A DNA stretch of 64,000 nucleotides from Argentina anserina. Its lineage: Eukaryota; Streptophyta; Magnoliopsida; Rosales; Rosaceae. The notes below the pieces were generated by a model, which was not told the DNA's origin, ran no database searches, and was given only the letters and a program-made list of their open reading frames with translations. A program made the position numbers and the translations under genes. Positions within the stretch are counted from its first letter, which is position 1. The number at the start of each line of letters is the position of its first letter. This document shows positions 22,277-34,100 of this stretch, one piece after another. The stretch lies in assembly GCF_933775445.1 (NCBI RefSeq), contig NC_065878.1:394001-458000 (forward strand), read 5' to 3'.

Positions 22277-25200
22277 GTTAGTATACGGTTATTTCTTTTA
22301 CATATCTGACTTGTCCATGTACTTGGTACACTGGTGAAAACATCTGTAGGAAGTTGATAACAGGAAATCAACAAGAGGCAATTATCATTTTTTTTAAAAC
22401 GTCCCGGTGAGTTGAACAGAAAATTTTAACCTGGGTGCAAGTAGAAGCTTGAGTTATTTGTGCTGACGACCTATGGATTTGTTGTCCATACAATTACTCC
22501 TTTCCCATTGTATTTCTACATTATTCAATTTTATAGACGAGAGTCACGTGACGATGGTACATTGTCAATATATATTGTTTGAAGTGCTTACAAATGATTC
22601 AACATGGAAGTGAAACACCAGTAATCATGAAGAGTAGTGTGCATTCCTTTTGTACAAGCACATGACACTTTAAACTACTTTCTAAGTTATAATCTTATAG
22701 ACAACTGAATAGGGTCTTTAATTTAATTTCTTTTATTCAACGCGGTGAAAGCAGATGATAGTTTCCTTCACTTTCCATATTTACACTAAATATTATGTGA
22801 AGTTGTTCTCTAGGCTAAGATATATTCTATAGTCTACTTTCATGCCTTGCCCAAAATGTAGGTTGTTTGAACTTACCTACATGACAAGATGTTTGTTTCT
22901 TTCAGATTCGGACTCTAGAGTTGTTGAGAAGCCGATTTGAATCACTGCCCGGTGCTTTTAATGATTCCTTGATTCCTAAGGAGAAAAAAGAGAATACTAA
23001 GAAGAAGGGACTAAAAGCCTTGTTCTTTCGTAAATTTGATAAGGTCTGTTACTGTTCTGCAGCAGAAGCCACAAATATTGTTAATGACTACCATTTTACA
23101 ATTGTGCACGATTCTCTGTAGATCACTATATCATCAGTTGAATATAATTGGTTGATTGTTTCAGATCCCATCTAACAAGGAGAAGGCGGCCGCGAAATTT
23201 GCGCAGATGTGGAACGAAATAATCAGTAGTTTCAGAGCAGAGGATCTAATAAGTGATAGGTAAAATAATGCAGCATAAACACACATTTTCCTTAACTTTG
23301 ATGTATGTTGAGTTATAATCTCTACTTGTTGGACTTTCTTTGCAGGGAAATGAACCTATTGCTTGTCCCATATGGGGCTGATCCAGACATGAACCTCATC
23401 CAGTGGCCTCCGTTTCTGCTTGCTAGCAAGGTCTATCTTATACTGAGTAAATTCCTATAATGAGTCTTACCAAGGAAAATATATATATTCACATTTTGTA
23501 CTAGTTCTGCAGATCCCTATAGCACTTGATATGGCTAAAGACAGCAAAGATAAAGATAGTGAGCTGAAAAAGCGAATGAATACAGACAAGGACAGTTATA
23601 TGCGTTGTGCTGTTAGAGAGTGCTATCTTTCTTGTAGAAGTATCATCAATGTTTTAGTTCGTGGAGAACGTGAAAAGATGTTAGTACAATACTACTTGGG
23701 TCCTACATTAATTCAGAAGAAAACAAAAAGGAAGTCATTGCCATAGTTGATATTTTTCATGATATTATAAATGATATTTTTCATGATATTTTTCTGGTAC
23801 AGGATTATAAATGAAATCTATGCCATAGTTGATAATCATATAGAAAAAGGAACACTGACAAAGGAAGTTAAATTGAGTGCTCTCCCAAGCCTTCACGAAC
23901 AATTTGTTCAGCTTATTAAATATCTGGTATTATTCTTTCATAGTTAACTTTGACATACTTCGTTCTATAACTTTATAGCCAACCATAATTTTCTGATGAG
24001 TACAGTTGGACAACAAAAGGGAGGACAAGGACCAGGTTGTAATTGTTTTGCTTAACATGTTAGAAGTTGTGACAAGGGACCTAATTGTTGATGATGAAAT
24101 TCCCAGGTAAATGATTATGTTTTAACTTTCCATTTTATTAACGTATTGGTTGCCCAAACTTCTCATTCTTGTATTATTTTTCTTTCTTCATAGCTTGCTA
24201 GATTCAAACCATGGTGGATCCTATGGAAAAGAGGAGGGAATGAGGCCCCTTGATCAGCGAGATACATACTTCGGCACACTGAATTTCCCAGTGACTCCAC
24301 AAACAGAGGCTTGGAAAGAAAAGGTGAGTCTATAAGTACAGAAAACAACAACTGTCTCGGATTTGCGTGTCCGATGTACTAGATGGTCTGATTGTGTTTC
24401 AGATGTGAACTTACACCCGATATTTCTATCCCAGTAGATCTTTTGTTTACATCTGTTTAGTCCCTTTCTTTTCTTAGAATAATATATTATCCCTAATTGT
24501 AGCACTATTTATGACTAATCTTATTTATGTTAGATAATAGAATCATGAATTAGAAAATCTAAGCCTTGTAAAGTCACATGTAAGATCCCGACCCTCACGA
24601 CCTGTTACCTTTTGTTTTGGGTTGGATGGATTTGGTGACCCCTGATTTCATCCAATTGCATCCCAATGTGCCATTTGTTGATGTGTATGTGGCGCATGCG
24701 TGTATGCGATTGTATTGTGTCTATGACCTGATTTAGTCCGAGGAGGGAGGTTATTGCACTTGCAACCAGATGTGTAAACGTATATGAGGGAGAATATTGG
24801 AGAATAATCTCACATTGAAAGTCACAAAATGACGTATAAAAATTTGAGCCTCATCACCACCTAGTGCTGAACTGCTGATTGATTTTGGGTTGGATTGTTC
24901 CAACAATGTTTCTTGTGGTCCCAGCCTTTTATTTTTCAGAGATTATTTATCAGTCCTAAAAGCTTTTCTATTTGCTTTTTAATTTCTGATATATATTGTT
25001 GTGTGTAATTGTCTTGTTTATGTGAGTCCTTTCTTTTATAGATCCGAAGAGTTCATCTATTGCTTACGGAGAAGGAGTCTGCTATGGATGTTCCATCTAA
25101 CTTGGAAGCAAGAAGGCGCATGTCTTTTTTTTCCAACTCGTTGTTTATGGACATGCCTGATGCACCCAAAGTTCGAAATATGCTTTCATTCTCGTAGGTT

Positions 25201-28200
25201 CTATCTCACTATTAAAAGTTTCTCATTATCTCAGTTCTCTTTTCACTGGCTACTGTCTTATGAAGATACTTCAGTATTTAATCAAATTGTACGTGCTCAC
25301 ATCCACCAATAAGAATAGATCAATCTTTTTTTTTTAATATTTTTTTAAATTGATGATCTGACTACTGGTTTTACAAAGGAAAAAAGTTTGTGCTAATTGT
25401 TGGTCTCATGTATATACTGCTTCATATGGCCGATTTGGGACAATCACTTTTCCCTTTTTAAACCCTGACATAATTTACTTGTAACTACTTGATTAGGGTA
25501 TTGACACCGTACCATTCAGAAGAAGTTCTTTTCTCCATAAATCACCTGGAAGAGGAGAACGATGATGGTGTCTCTATTCTTTTCTATTTGCAAAAGATCT
25601 TTCCAGGTTAAATCTTGTCTATTTATCTCATTTTCATCAGTTCTATTCATTATTTTTATATCCTGTGTTTTGTGAAGAAAATAATCTTCAATCCATTATT
25701 TCTTACAGATGAATGGACTAACTTTCTTGAACGTGTCAAATGTAAACCTGAAGAGGATCTAAGAGGTAATGAAGACTTGGAAGAGCAACTCCGCCTATGG
25801 GCATCCTATCGAGGTCAAACATTGACCAAAACGGGTATAAGCAGATCCCCCTCCTTCTCATTGTAACTTGATTTGATTTCTATGTAAGATTATGAGTTTT
25901 GTTTTCTTTTGTTCTCTTCAATAAGTACGAGGTATGATGTATTACCGGAAAGCGCTAGAACTTCAGGCCTTCCTGGATATGGCAAAAGATGAAGGTACTA
26001 AGACTCGGATTGTTCTAAGTTCTTACGATCTTCTCATCTTTAGCTTTGTAAAACTTAATCTTGTTTCTTTATTATTCAGATCTAATGGAAGGGTATAAGG
26101 CTGCTGAATCGACAATTGAGGAACATTCAAAGGCCTCGCTGTTGCAACAATGTCAAGCAGTAGTTGACATGAAATTCTCATATGTTGTTTCCTGCCAACA
26201 GTATGGAATTCATAAGCGATCCGGAAATGCTCGTGCCAAAGACATTTTGAAACTCATGGCAACGTATGATCTTCAATTTTTATATTCCTTTTCATTTGAA
26301 ATGTATGCTAATCAAGTCTTCATGCCAAGTGGTTATTGACTTATCATAGGGGTACCTTTTTCCTTAAGAGGCAAAGCTTCTTGTTTCACAAGTATTTATA
26401 ACTATTTGACAAAAAAAGAGGATGAGTTAAAATGGTAGATGACAAAAAAAATTATTTATTTATTCTTTAGTCTTGCTTAATTTACTCAATTGTCAACATT
26501 GTACTTACAGATGCTAGTCCACACTCCTTTATGTGTTCCACATAAGGGCAGGTCTTGACAGTTCAATTTAGGAACGGAACACATATTTATCTGTAAAAGC
26601 ATTGGGGTGTAGTGGATGACTTGTTTGTAGTACGGATGACAGCCCTTACTTTTATCCCTGTGTCATTATGAATTTAGTTTGTTAACTGGAACATACGTAC
26701 TTAGTATATGACAGTCTTCCACTTGCTCTCCTCGTTACTGCCACCAAAAAGAAGAAAAAAAGTTTTTATCTTCATTTAATATAGTAAAATAGACTTTCTT
26801 GTTATTTAAGAATGCAAATAGCATGCTAGAAAAGAGTCTAATTGATTCTACAAGCAAAAGAGCAATTAAATGTCTTTGTGTTCCTGTTGCAGTTACCCGT
26901 CTCTTCGGGTAGCTTACATTGACGAGGTTGAGAAAACTAGTGAAGACAAATCCAAAAAAATGGTTAGGAAGGTCTACTATTCAGCTCTTGTAAAGGCGGC
27001 TCCTTCCACCAAGTCAATTGATTCTTCTGATCCAGTTCAGAGACTGGACCAGGTAATAATTCGAATTCTGTTTAATAATGAAGACTAAACAGTAGTTCAA
27101 TACTTAAACTCTATATGTTAGATCTTGCTATTGCAAGTAATTTCTGTATTAGGAATTGTCCTTTAGCAGGACTACTATTGTGTTGTTCCTTTTTGGAAGA
27201 TGTTATCCACTAAGATAATTTTTGCTTTACTCAGAGAAATAATTTATCCATATCAGTGCAATGATATACTATTCTAATATTGCAACCCTCTTTGGTAGAC
27301 AACTGTTCATTTACAATAATTTTTTTTTAATCTCCTTGTGCAGGATATTTATCGGATAAAGCTTCCTGGACCGGCAATACTGGGAGAAGGAAAGCCAGAA
27401 AATCAAAATCATGCCATTATTTTCACACGTGGAGAAGGCTTGCAAACAATAGATATGAACCAGGTATACAATATCTTTCACACGACAATCACTACATTAG
27501 TTATATTTTTAGTTACAAGAAAAATGTAAATTCAATTACCAAATGTATGAAGCATGACTCATGAACTGTGTGTGACAATTGCATGGCTGAAACTAGTGGC
27601 TAATTGTTTTTGCCCCATACTATAGAAGCTTTATCATCATTTCAGTTCATGCTAAGTTCAGTACTTGTAGTAACTAGTTACGATGTAGTGACACATGCAT
27701 GAGTATAAAGTTGTGACACAGGTCCATAATAGTGACACACTTGGCTATGAGTAGGGACTCTGTATGGTGTCCTAATGGGGTAACTCTGATGTATAATGTA
27801 ATGCGAAGAAAGGTCGCTATTCTGGGATGGAATTGTAACTGATTTTTTCAAGTTTTATTTCCTCTTTGTCCAAATTCGAGCAAGTCAATGACTTTGTCTG
27901 TTAGGGGAAATGGGCATGATAATGAGGGGTTATTGGCAACAGTGTGTGTGTAGTTGAATGTATTGTCTGAGAAAGAGAAGATTTAGGGGCTGATAATGCC
28001 AGGTTTCCTTGCCTAACTAAATTGTTGTATTTAACTCAACAGGATAACTATTTGGAAGAAGCATTCAAAATGAGGAACTTGCTGGAAGAATTTCTCCAAG
28101 AACATGATGGTAGACCTCCAACGATACTTGGGCTTAGGGAGCATATATTTACAGGCAGGTCAGAATCTGAAGTGCTTGTTCATTAGGAACACCCCCCCCC

Positions 28201-30937
28201 CCCCTCCCGAACCCCCCAAAAAAAAAGTTTTGTGTTTTTTCTTATCATGTCCTTTCTTTGTTGCAGTGTGTCATCTCTTGCATGGTTTATGTCAAATCAG
28301 GAGACTAGTTTTGTAACTATTGGGCAGAGATTGTTGGCTAGCCCTCTGAGGTAAGAGTTCCTCAATTTTCCTGTCTGTATTATGTTCTGATATAAATGCT
28401 TCTTTTTCCACTGAAAACAAATGCATGAAATAATTATGGAGAGACATGAAGTTTTAGCTGTTGTAATCAATGGGTTCGTAGAACAAATTTACAGGCTCAG
28501 ATTCTTTTTTTGGAAGGCAGTTAGTAAGTTCTATGCACGTTTTCCATACTCAAAATTCGGAACGGCATAACACAATGAAACTAAAATATTTTCTGCATTA
28601 TATTACTATTCCATTGTCTGCATTTTTCTCAAAGCTTTGCCCTGTGCTGAATATCATCAATTTTGTTGCTATGTTCAGAGTTAGGTTCCATTATGGCCAT
28701 CCAGATGTATTCGACAGACTGTTTCATCTTACCAGAGGGGGTGTGAGCAAAGCTTCTAGAGTGATCAACTTAAGCGAGGACATATTTGCAGGCATTCTCA
28801 TTGCTCTGAGACTTTCAAGTCCTTATTTTTAGATTGACAATGTACCAATTTTTAAAATCTATGCTGTACAGGTTTCAATTCTACCTTACGTGATGGCAAA
28901 GTCACTCATAATGAATATATACAAGTTGGTAAAGGAAGGGATGTCGGCCTCAACCAGATCTCCATTTTTGAGGCAAAAATAGCTAATGGGAACGGTGAGC
29001 AGACACTGAGCCGTGACATCTACAGGCTTGGACACAGATTTGATTTCTTTCGAATGTTGTCTTGCTATTTCACCACAATTGGTTTCTACTTTAGCACCTT
29101 GGTATGCGTAAAATATCTCTTTTTCTTCATTTACAAAACAATATAATTCTTCCAGCGATCTGAAATATCTCTTTTATGGCTTAACAGTTGACGGTGCTTA
29201 CGGTTTATGTGTTTCTCTACGGTCGCCTTTATCTGGTTCTGAGCGGACTGGAAAAAGCGCTGAGTACTCAAAAAGCTATTAGAGACAATAAGCCTCTTCA
29301 AGTGGCCCTTGCTTCTCAATCTGTAGTGCAAATTGGTTTTTTGATGGCCTTGCCTATGATTATGGAAATTGGATTGGAAAAGGGGTTCCGTACTGCACTA
29401 AGTGATTTTATATTGATGCAATTACAATTGGCCCCTGTATTTTTTACATTTTCACTTGGTACGAAGACCCACTATTACGGCAAGACTTTGCTTCATGGAG
29501 GTGCAGAGTACAGAGGAACTGGTCGTAGCTTTGTTGTATTTCACGCCAAATTTGCTGATAACTACAGACTCTACTCCCGAAGCCATTTTGTCAAGGGCAT
29601 TGAGCTTTTGATTCTGCTTGTTGTGTACCATATATTTGGTCGTTCATATAGAAGTGGAGTTGTATATATTCTCATCACCATACAAATATGGTTTATGGTT
29701 GGAACGTGGCTTTTTGCTCCTTTCCTGTTCAACCCATCAGGGTTTGAGTGGCAAAAGATAGTCGATGACTGGACAGATTGGAAGAAGTGGATAAGCAATC
29801 ATGGAGGGATCGGAGTATCTCCAGAAAAAAGTTGGGAATCCTGGTGGGAAAAGGAACATGAGCATCTTCGCTACTCTGGGATGCGTGGTATCATTACTGA
29901 GATATTGTTAGCATTGCGCTTCTTCATCTACCAGTTTGGGCTTGTATATCACCTCAACATTACAAAGAACAAAAGTATCCTGGTATATTTGAGTAGCTTT
30001 TATGCATTTTCACCTTTAAAAATAATGCTAACTATCTGTGTATAGTAATGATGTGGGTGGAAATATAATTTGCTTCTGAATGAGCATGCGCGCAGGTATA
30101 TGGTGGTTCTTGGCTGGTGATCATCGCTGTTTTGTTTCTGATGAAGGTTAGTACTGGCAATTTAGTCCTCTTAATTTTCGATCTTGTCAACACACACACA
30201 TGCATATAATATATATTTTATATTAGCACTAAACACAAAATTATTAAGAGATCAGGAAATGAAGACCTGTCATCATCTCGGCTTCATATGTTATGTTATG
30301 TTATGTCATGTTATGTTCAAATCTTTAACAATAAAATGTCATTTTATTATCTTAATAAATTTCAGGCTGTGTCTGCTGGAAGGCGAAGATTAAGTGCAGA
30401 CTTTCAGCTTTTATTTCGACTTGTTAAGGGATGTATATTTATTATACTCGTATCAGTCTTTGTCATCTTAGTAGTGCTCACCCAAATGACGGTGAAGGAT
30501 GCCATAGTCTGCATTCTGGCCTTTATGCCAACTGGATGGGGAATGCTTTTGGTCAGTAAATCATTTTGATTTAATTTGTTTTCATTGTCTTTGCCATTAA
30601 GTTATGCGTCCGTGTCAGAATTTTAATTTTTACCTTATTGTGTTCTTTCTCTTTGATTGTTCTTCTGATTCTTTTTCTTTTCTTACAGATTGCACAGGCT
30701 TGCAAGAAACCAATTAAACGAGCAGGATTTTGGCAATCGGTTCAAACAATTGCTCGTGGTTACGAAATTATCATGGGTTTACTTTTATTTACCCCAGTAG
30801 CATTCTTGGCCTGGTTCCCTTTTGTGTCTGAGTTCCAAACGCGAATGCTGTTCAACCAAGCATTCAGTAGAGGTTTACAGATTTCACGTATTCTTGGAGG
30901 TCCGAGGAAGGGTCCCAACGCCAGCAATAATGAATAG
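15015..30937 (+). CDS. CALS1: Callose synthase (1,3-beta-glucan synthase), CalS1/CalS2 type, 42 coding exons
   Basis: The enzyme makes callose (1,3-beta-glucan) from UDP-glucose at the plasma membrane and cell plate. My spliced model has 42 coding exons totalling 5850 bp, giving 1949 residues with no internal stop, essentially the full length of the Arabidopsis enzyme. Residues 1-180 resemble the Vta1-like N-terminus ([18 protein letters not shown]). The FKS1-type domain 1 lies at about 320-440 ([20 protein letters not shown]). An N-terminal membrane cluster spans about 490-755. The large cytosolic catalytic loop spans about 756-1500 and includes [13 protein letters not shown] and [13 protein letters not shown]-terminal membrane cluster runs from about 1505, with an RGTG motif. 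The ending [12 protein letters not shown] matches the family. The first exon ([11 protein letters not shown]) and the [10 protein letters not shown] stretch fit CalS1/2 better than CalS3, 5 or 7. CalS1 versus CalS2 cannot be decided. Confidence 0.95.
22906..30937 (+). other. CALS1: Callose synthase exons 21-42 (catalytic loop and C-terminal membrane domain)
   Basis: Exon positions: 22906-23043, 23165-23259, 23346-23430, 23513-23679, 23803-23926, 24006-24106, 24194-24323, 25042-25193, 25497-25606, 25709-25834, 25926-25994, 26080-26263, 26893-27052, 27344-27463, 28043-28158, 28267-28350, 28679-28791, 28872-29101, 29188-29982, 30096-30146, 30366-30551, 30689-30937. Introns are GT-AG except intron 37 (28792-28871), which begins GC. 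Exon 39, 795 bp, carries most of the C-terminal membrane segments. Confidence 0.88.
28192..28229 (+). repeat. Poly-C / poly-A tract in callose synthase intron 35
   Basis: Thirteen consecutive C at 28192-28204, then T, CCC, GAA, six C and a run of nine A ending near 28226. It lies 34 bp after the exon 35 donor and 38 bp before the exon 36 acceptor. Confidence 0.9.
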
Positions 30938-32207
30938 TAGCATAAAAAATTGCGGCGTCAATTATCTCAATGTACATATAAAATATCTCCAGTCCGGCAT
31001 TGCTAACTCAGATTATTCATTCACAAATGGCTTTTGTCAAACAGTAATTTCTGTGTATTTAGAATGAATAGGTATAGGTATATGCATGTTAATCAAGCTC
31101 TAAACCTTCAGAACTTCAGTTGATTGATTGATTTGTGTGTGTGTGTGTGTATGCACGTACAAATAAGTAGTTTGTATTTGTTTCATTGTTGAATGAGTAG
31201 ATGCATCGAAAGCTTAGTGGATGCTCATACGAAAGAAATTAAACTAACATCTCTCTAGATTACTTTACTGTGAACTTGCAGGCAATGGCAGTTATTTTGC
31301 ATTATGGTGGTATTCGTTAATAGACTTGGGTGTTGTTTCTTGTTGCTTGCTTATATTTTCCTTTGGTAAGGTCTTGGTTCGGCTCCTCATCCCTTGATTC
31401 TTTGATTCCCTGTTTTGTTGATAAAATTGTGCTGTGAGTTTCTCGGCCTCCTCTCTTTCGTGATTGTGGATGGGTTGGCTTTCGCATATGAATTATCCTC
31501 AACTTGTGTAATACATAAAAGGTCGAGAAATAAAAAGTACAGTGTAAAAATAAAAGGAAGCAAGCATTATTAAGGAGTTCATAAATCATAAACCCTGGAT
31601 TGATGAGCAACACATCAAACTGATTGTGATGGTGTTTAATCATTCATGTTGTCATGATGATCATCAGCTTGCCTTTCTTTTTTTATTGACTGGGTAAACA
31701 GAGCCGTGGGTTATTGCCTCATTGGCGTTCTGTATGTGATCCTGATATATGATTTGTTGACTATTTATACATGCATAATTCATCGAAACTTATTCCCCCA
31801 CGGCTGTGGAGGTAATCTGGTCCTAAATAGACTTGATTTGAGGGCTGGATTAATTTGGTTGGTGTCTCATTTTTCGGTTTAGACTTGGGGCTGATGGAGT
31901 CAATCGAGGCATGATTGATCAAATATATCATTGATATGTTTTATGATATTATCCTTTTTTCGTCAACTAAATTCATTTGATTCTCAGCTTTGTTATAATT
32001 TTTTTGGAAATTAAATATGAAGATGTGAATGGGATTGGGATGTGAATATGATGTTTTTGGTTGATTAGGCGCGGACGTGAACGTCGTCAACGTCAATTTA
32101 TGACATCCAGGCATCATGCCTTTCAGCCTTTCATTCATTTCATTTAACGCGCATTCCATCTCTTCCCTCGCCCAAAATGTTGACCGCCATTTCCATCACA
32201 CATACAG
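30938..32207. other. Callose synthase 3' region and intergenic
   Basis: The 3' untranslated region begins at 30938; its end cannot be fixed. A GT microsatellite occupies 31134-31150. I see no further gene: open frames here are short and lack recognisable motifs. Confidence 0.5.
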
Positions 32208-32216
32208 TCCATTAGT

Positions 32217-32759
32217 CAAGGATTATATTCAGTTTACCCCATGAGGCTTTGAGTTTCGGGGTAACATTATGTTAGTATCCAAAATTTTAATTTCATCAGA
32301 ATACCCCCCTGGATTTTCTAATTACAGTCAACTGTGTCCAATCCGTCCAAATGGGAAGCCAATTTAGGCAATGTGACTCATTTTCAAAGCTAAATTGGTG
32401 GTTAACTCGGACAATATATTATATGCATTTACCCCATTGCTCAGTATCATTTGGTTTAGTGGCATAATTGTTTTTATTAAGTAGGAGGTCGTGAGTTTGA
32501 CTTACAACACTCGTTGACCATTTCAATCGTTTACCCGCTAAAAAATATATATTGTATGCATTTTTATATCATTAAATGATTATTTTAACCCTTAAAATGG
32601 GTCTTATTGTCAAAAGTTACAGTTGAAATTAGACAGAAAATGAGCAAATTAACATGATTGACTGAAATTAGAGAGCTCAAGAGTTAATTTGATGACATTG
32701 AAAGTATATGTACTAACATAATATTCCCTCCAATCCACAAAGGAGTAAACTGAATTTGA
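32217..32759. mobile_element. Small MULE-type element with 9-bp TSD
   Basis: A 543-bp segment is flanked by a perfect 9-bp repeat TCCATTAGT at 32208-32216 and 32760-32768. Its ends are imperfect inverted repeats sharing TTCAGTTTAC at both termini and ATTATGTTAGTA further in. There is no coding capacity. The 9-bp duplication and gappy terminal repeats fit a non-autonomous Mutator-like element. A related, eroded copy lies at 14200-14515. Confidence 0.7.
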
Positions 32760-32768
32760 TCCATTAGT

Positions 32769-33128
32769 TAATTACTTAAATCACATACGGTCTTGCCCTT
32801 AATAAAAAAGAACAAATGAAATTGCTGGTAAATCTGAGAATAAAGATAATATGGAAAACTTTGATTCACACTAAAAATTTTACTTCAAAAGTTTAATTAC
32901 TATCATGGCTAACGCAGTGCTCGGTCTTCACTAAAAAAAAACGTAATATTCCGTTGTTGACGGGCGATGTCATTGCATGCTTCCTACTGGCATGGTCTCT
33001 CATTGTTAAGTGGAAAGTTGTGAGTTCAACTCATGAATAGTAAGTATCACAAGAATTTAATCACTACAAAAAATATTCACAAAACCCACATCTCTTCTTA
33101 ATCGTGGGTGTAGCCCAATTAGCCACAA
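32769..33128. other. Intergenic, no feature recognised
   Basis: AT-rich sequence without a convincing gene, RNA or transposon end. Confidence 0.4.
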
Positions 33129-33625
33129 ATATAGAGTAAAATCTCTATAAATTAATATGCTCGGAACTGAGAAAATTTATTATTTTAGCGATATATTAAT
33201 ATATCGATTAATTAATAACTTATTAATTTATCAATGTATAATAAATATTTTCTTTCATTTTTTCAAATGAAAAAGTTTTACTTTTTGTTCATGCACCATA
33301 TTGTTGAATGTAACATAGATATTGTTCAAAATATTATATTGTTCGATATATTATTTTATTTTATTTGATGATAATTAAATCAATAAAAAATTTCAATGAA
33401 ATCCTCATAAATGTAAAATTTATTATATAAACTATGTCATTATTAATTTATATATTCGATAGAGTCTATATGAATTCTCAAATTTCTATTATCTTAAAAA
33501 TTTAGTGAAATATTAATTTAAATATTAATTTAACACGTTCGTCCCGAGTCGGGACCGATAAAAAATATTATTTTAATGAGGTTATTAATTAATTGAATAT
33601 TAATTAACGAGGTTGTATTGTATAT
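33129..33625. mobile_element. AT-rich DNA transposon remnant with inverted ends
   Basis: The left end (ATATAGAGTAAAATCTCTAT, then AAATTAATATGC) is an imperfect inverted match of the right end (reverse complement ATATACAATACAACCTCGTT, then AATTAATATTC). Between them are repeated TTATTAATTTAT-like and TATTAATTAA segments and a GTCCCGAGTCGGGACC palindrome at about 33541-33556. No open frame is present. Sequences of this CTCTATAAATTAATA type are a common dispersed plant repeat. The superfamily is not assigned and no target duplication was resolved. Confidence 0.5.
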
Positions 33626-34100
33626 GGCCATTGGGGACCTCCACATTGTAGCTACATTTTCTCAATTCAGTCAATTGTGTTTGATACTGCCGCGGCCTTT
33701 GGTCCATTATCTCACATTTGCGGATGGTTCGAAAAATATATAAGCTCTACAGCTAGGTGATGATTGACTTGAAGTATGAAGTCTTGCCCCTTGGAGTCAA
33801 GCTAGGTTCATGCACGCATGTTCTTGGAAATTATTGGAAACAACTATATATTCCACCAGCCCCACTCCCCTCATTTTCCAAATTGACGAGGAAATATGTC
33901 ACTAAAATTATACGTTGACTTGGTTAAGCATACCTAGGGTAAAATCATTTGCAGGCATACATAGGGTAATATATATCATTTGCAGGATATACATGCATGT
34001 CGAATATATATATAAAACTAGAGGTGAACCAGTTCAGACGTACGTCAGAGAGTCAGAGAGATCAGATTGATCAGAAAGAGGGGAGGAATAGGAGACATCG
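33626..34100 (+). promoter_or_regulatory. Upstream region of the DC1 gene with TATA box and short repeat
   Basis: TATATAAAA at 34009-34017 is a good TATA box about 85 bp before the ATG at 34101. Just upstream, 33929-33985 contains two copies of a roughly 28-bp unit reading CATACxTAGGGTAA, a variable AT stretch, then CATTTGCAGG. Nothing else was recognised. Confidence 0.5.

Noticed and set aside
33100..33700. tRNA or other RNA genes in the AT-rich intergenic stretch
   Set aside because: No A-box/B-box pair or cloverleaf pattern was seen here or elsewhere in the window.
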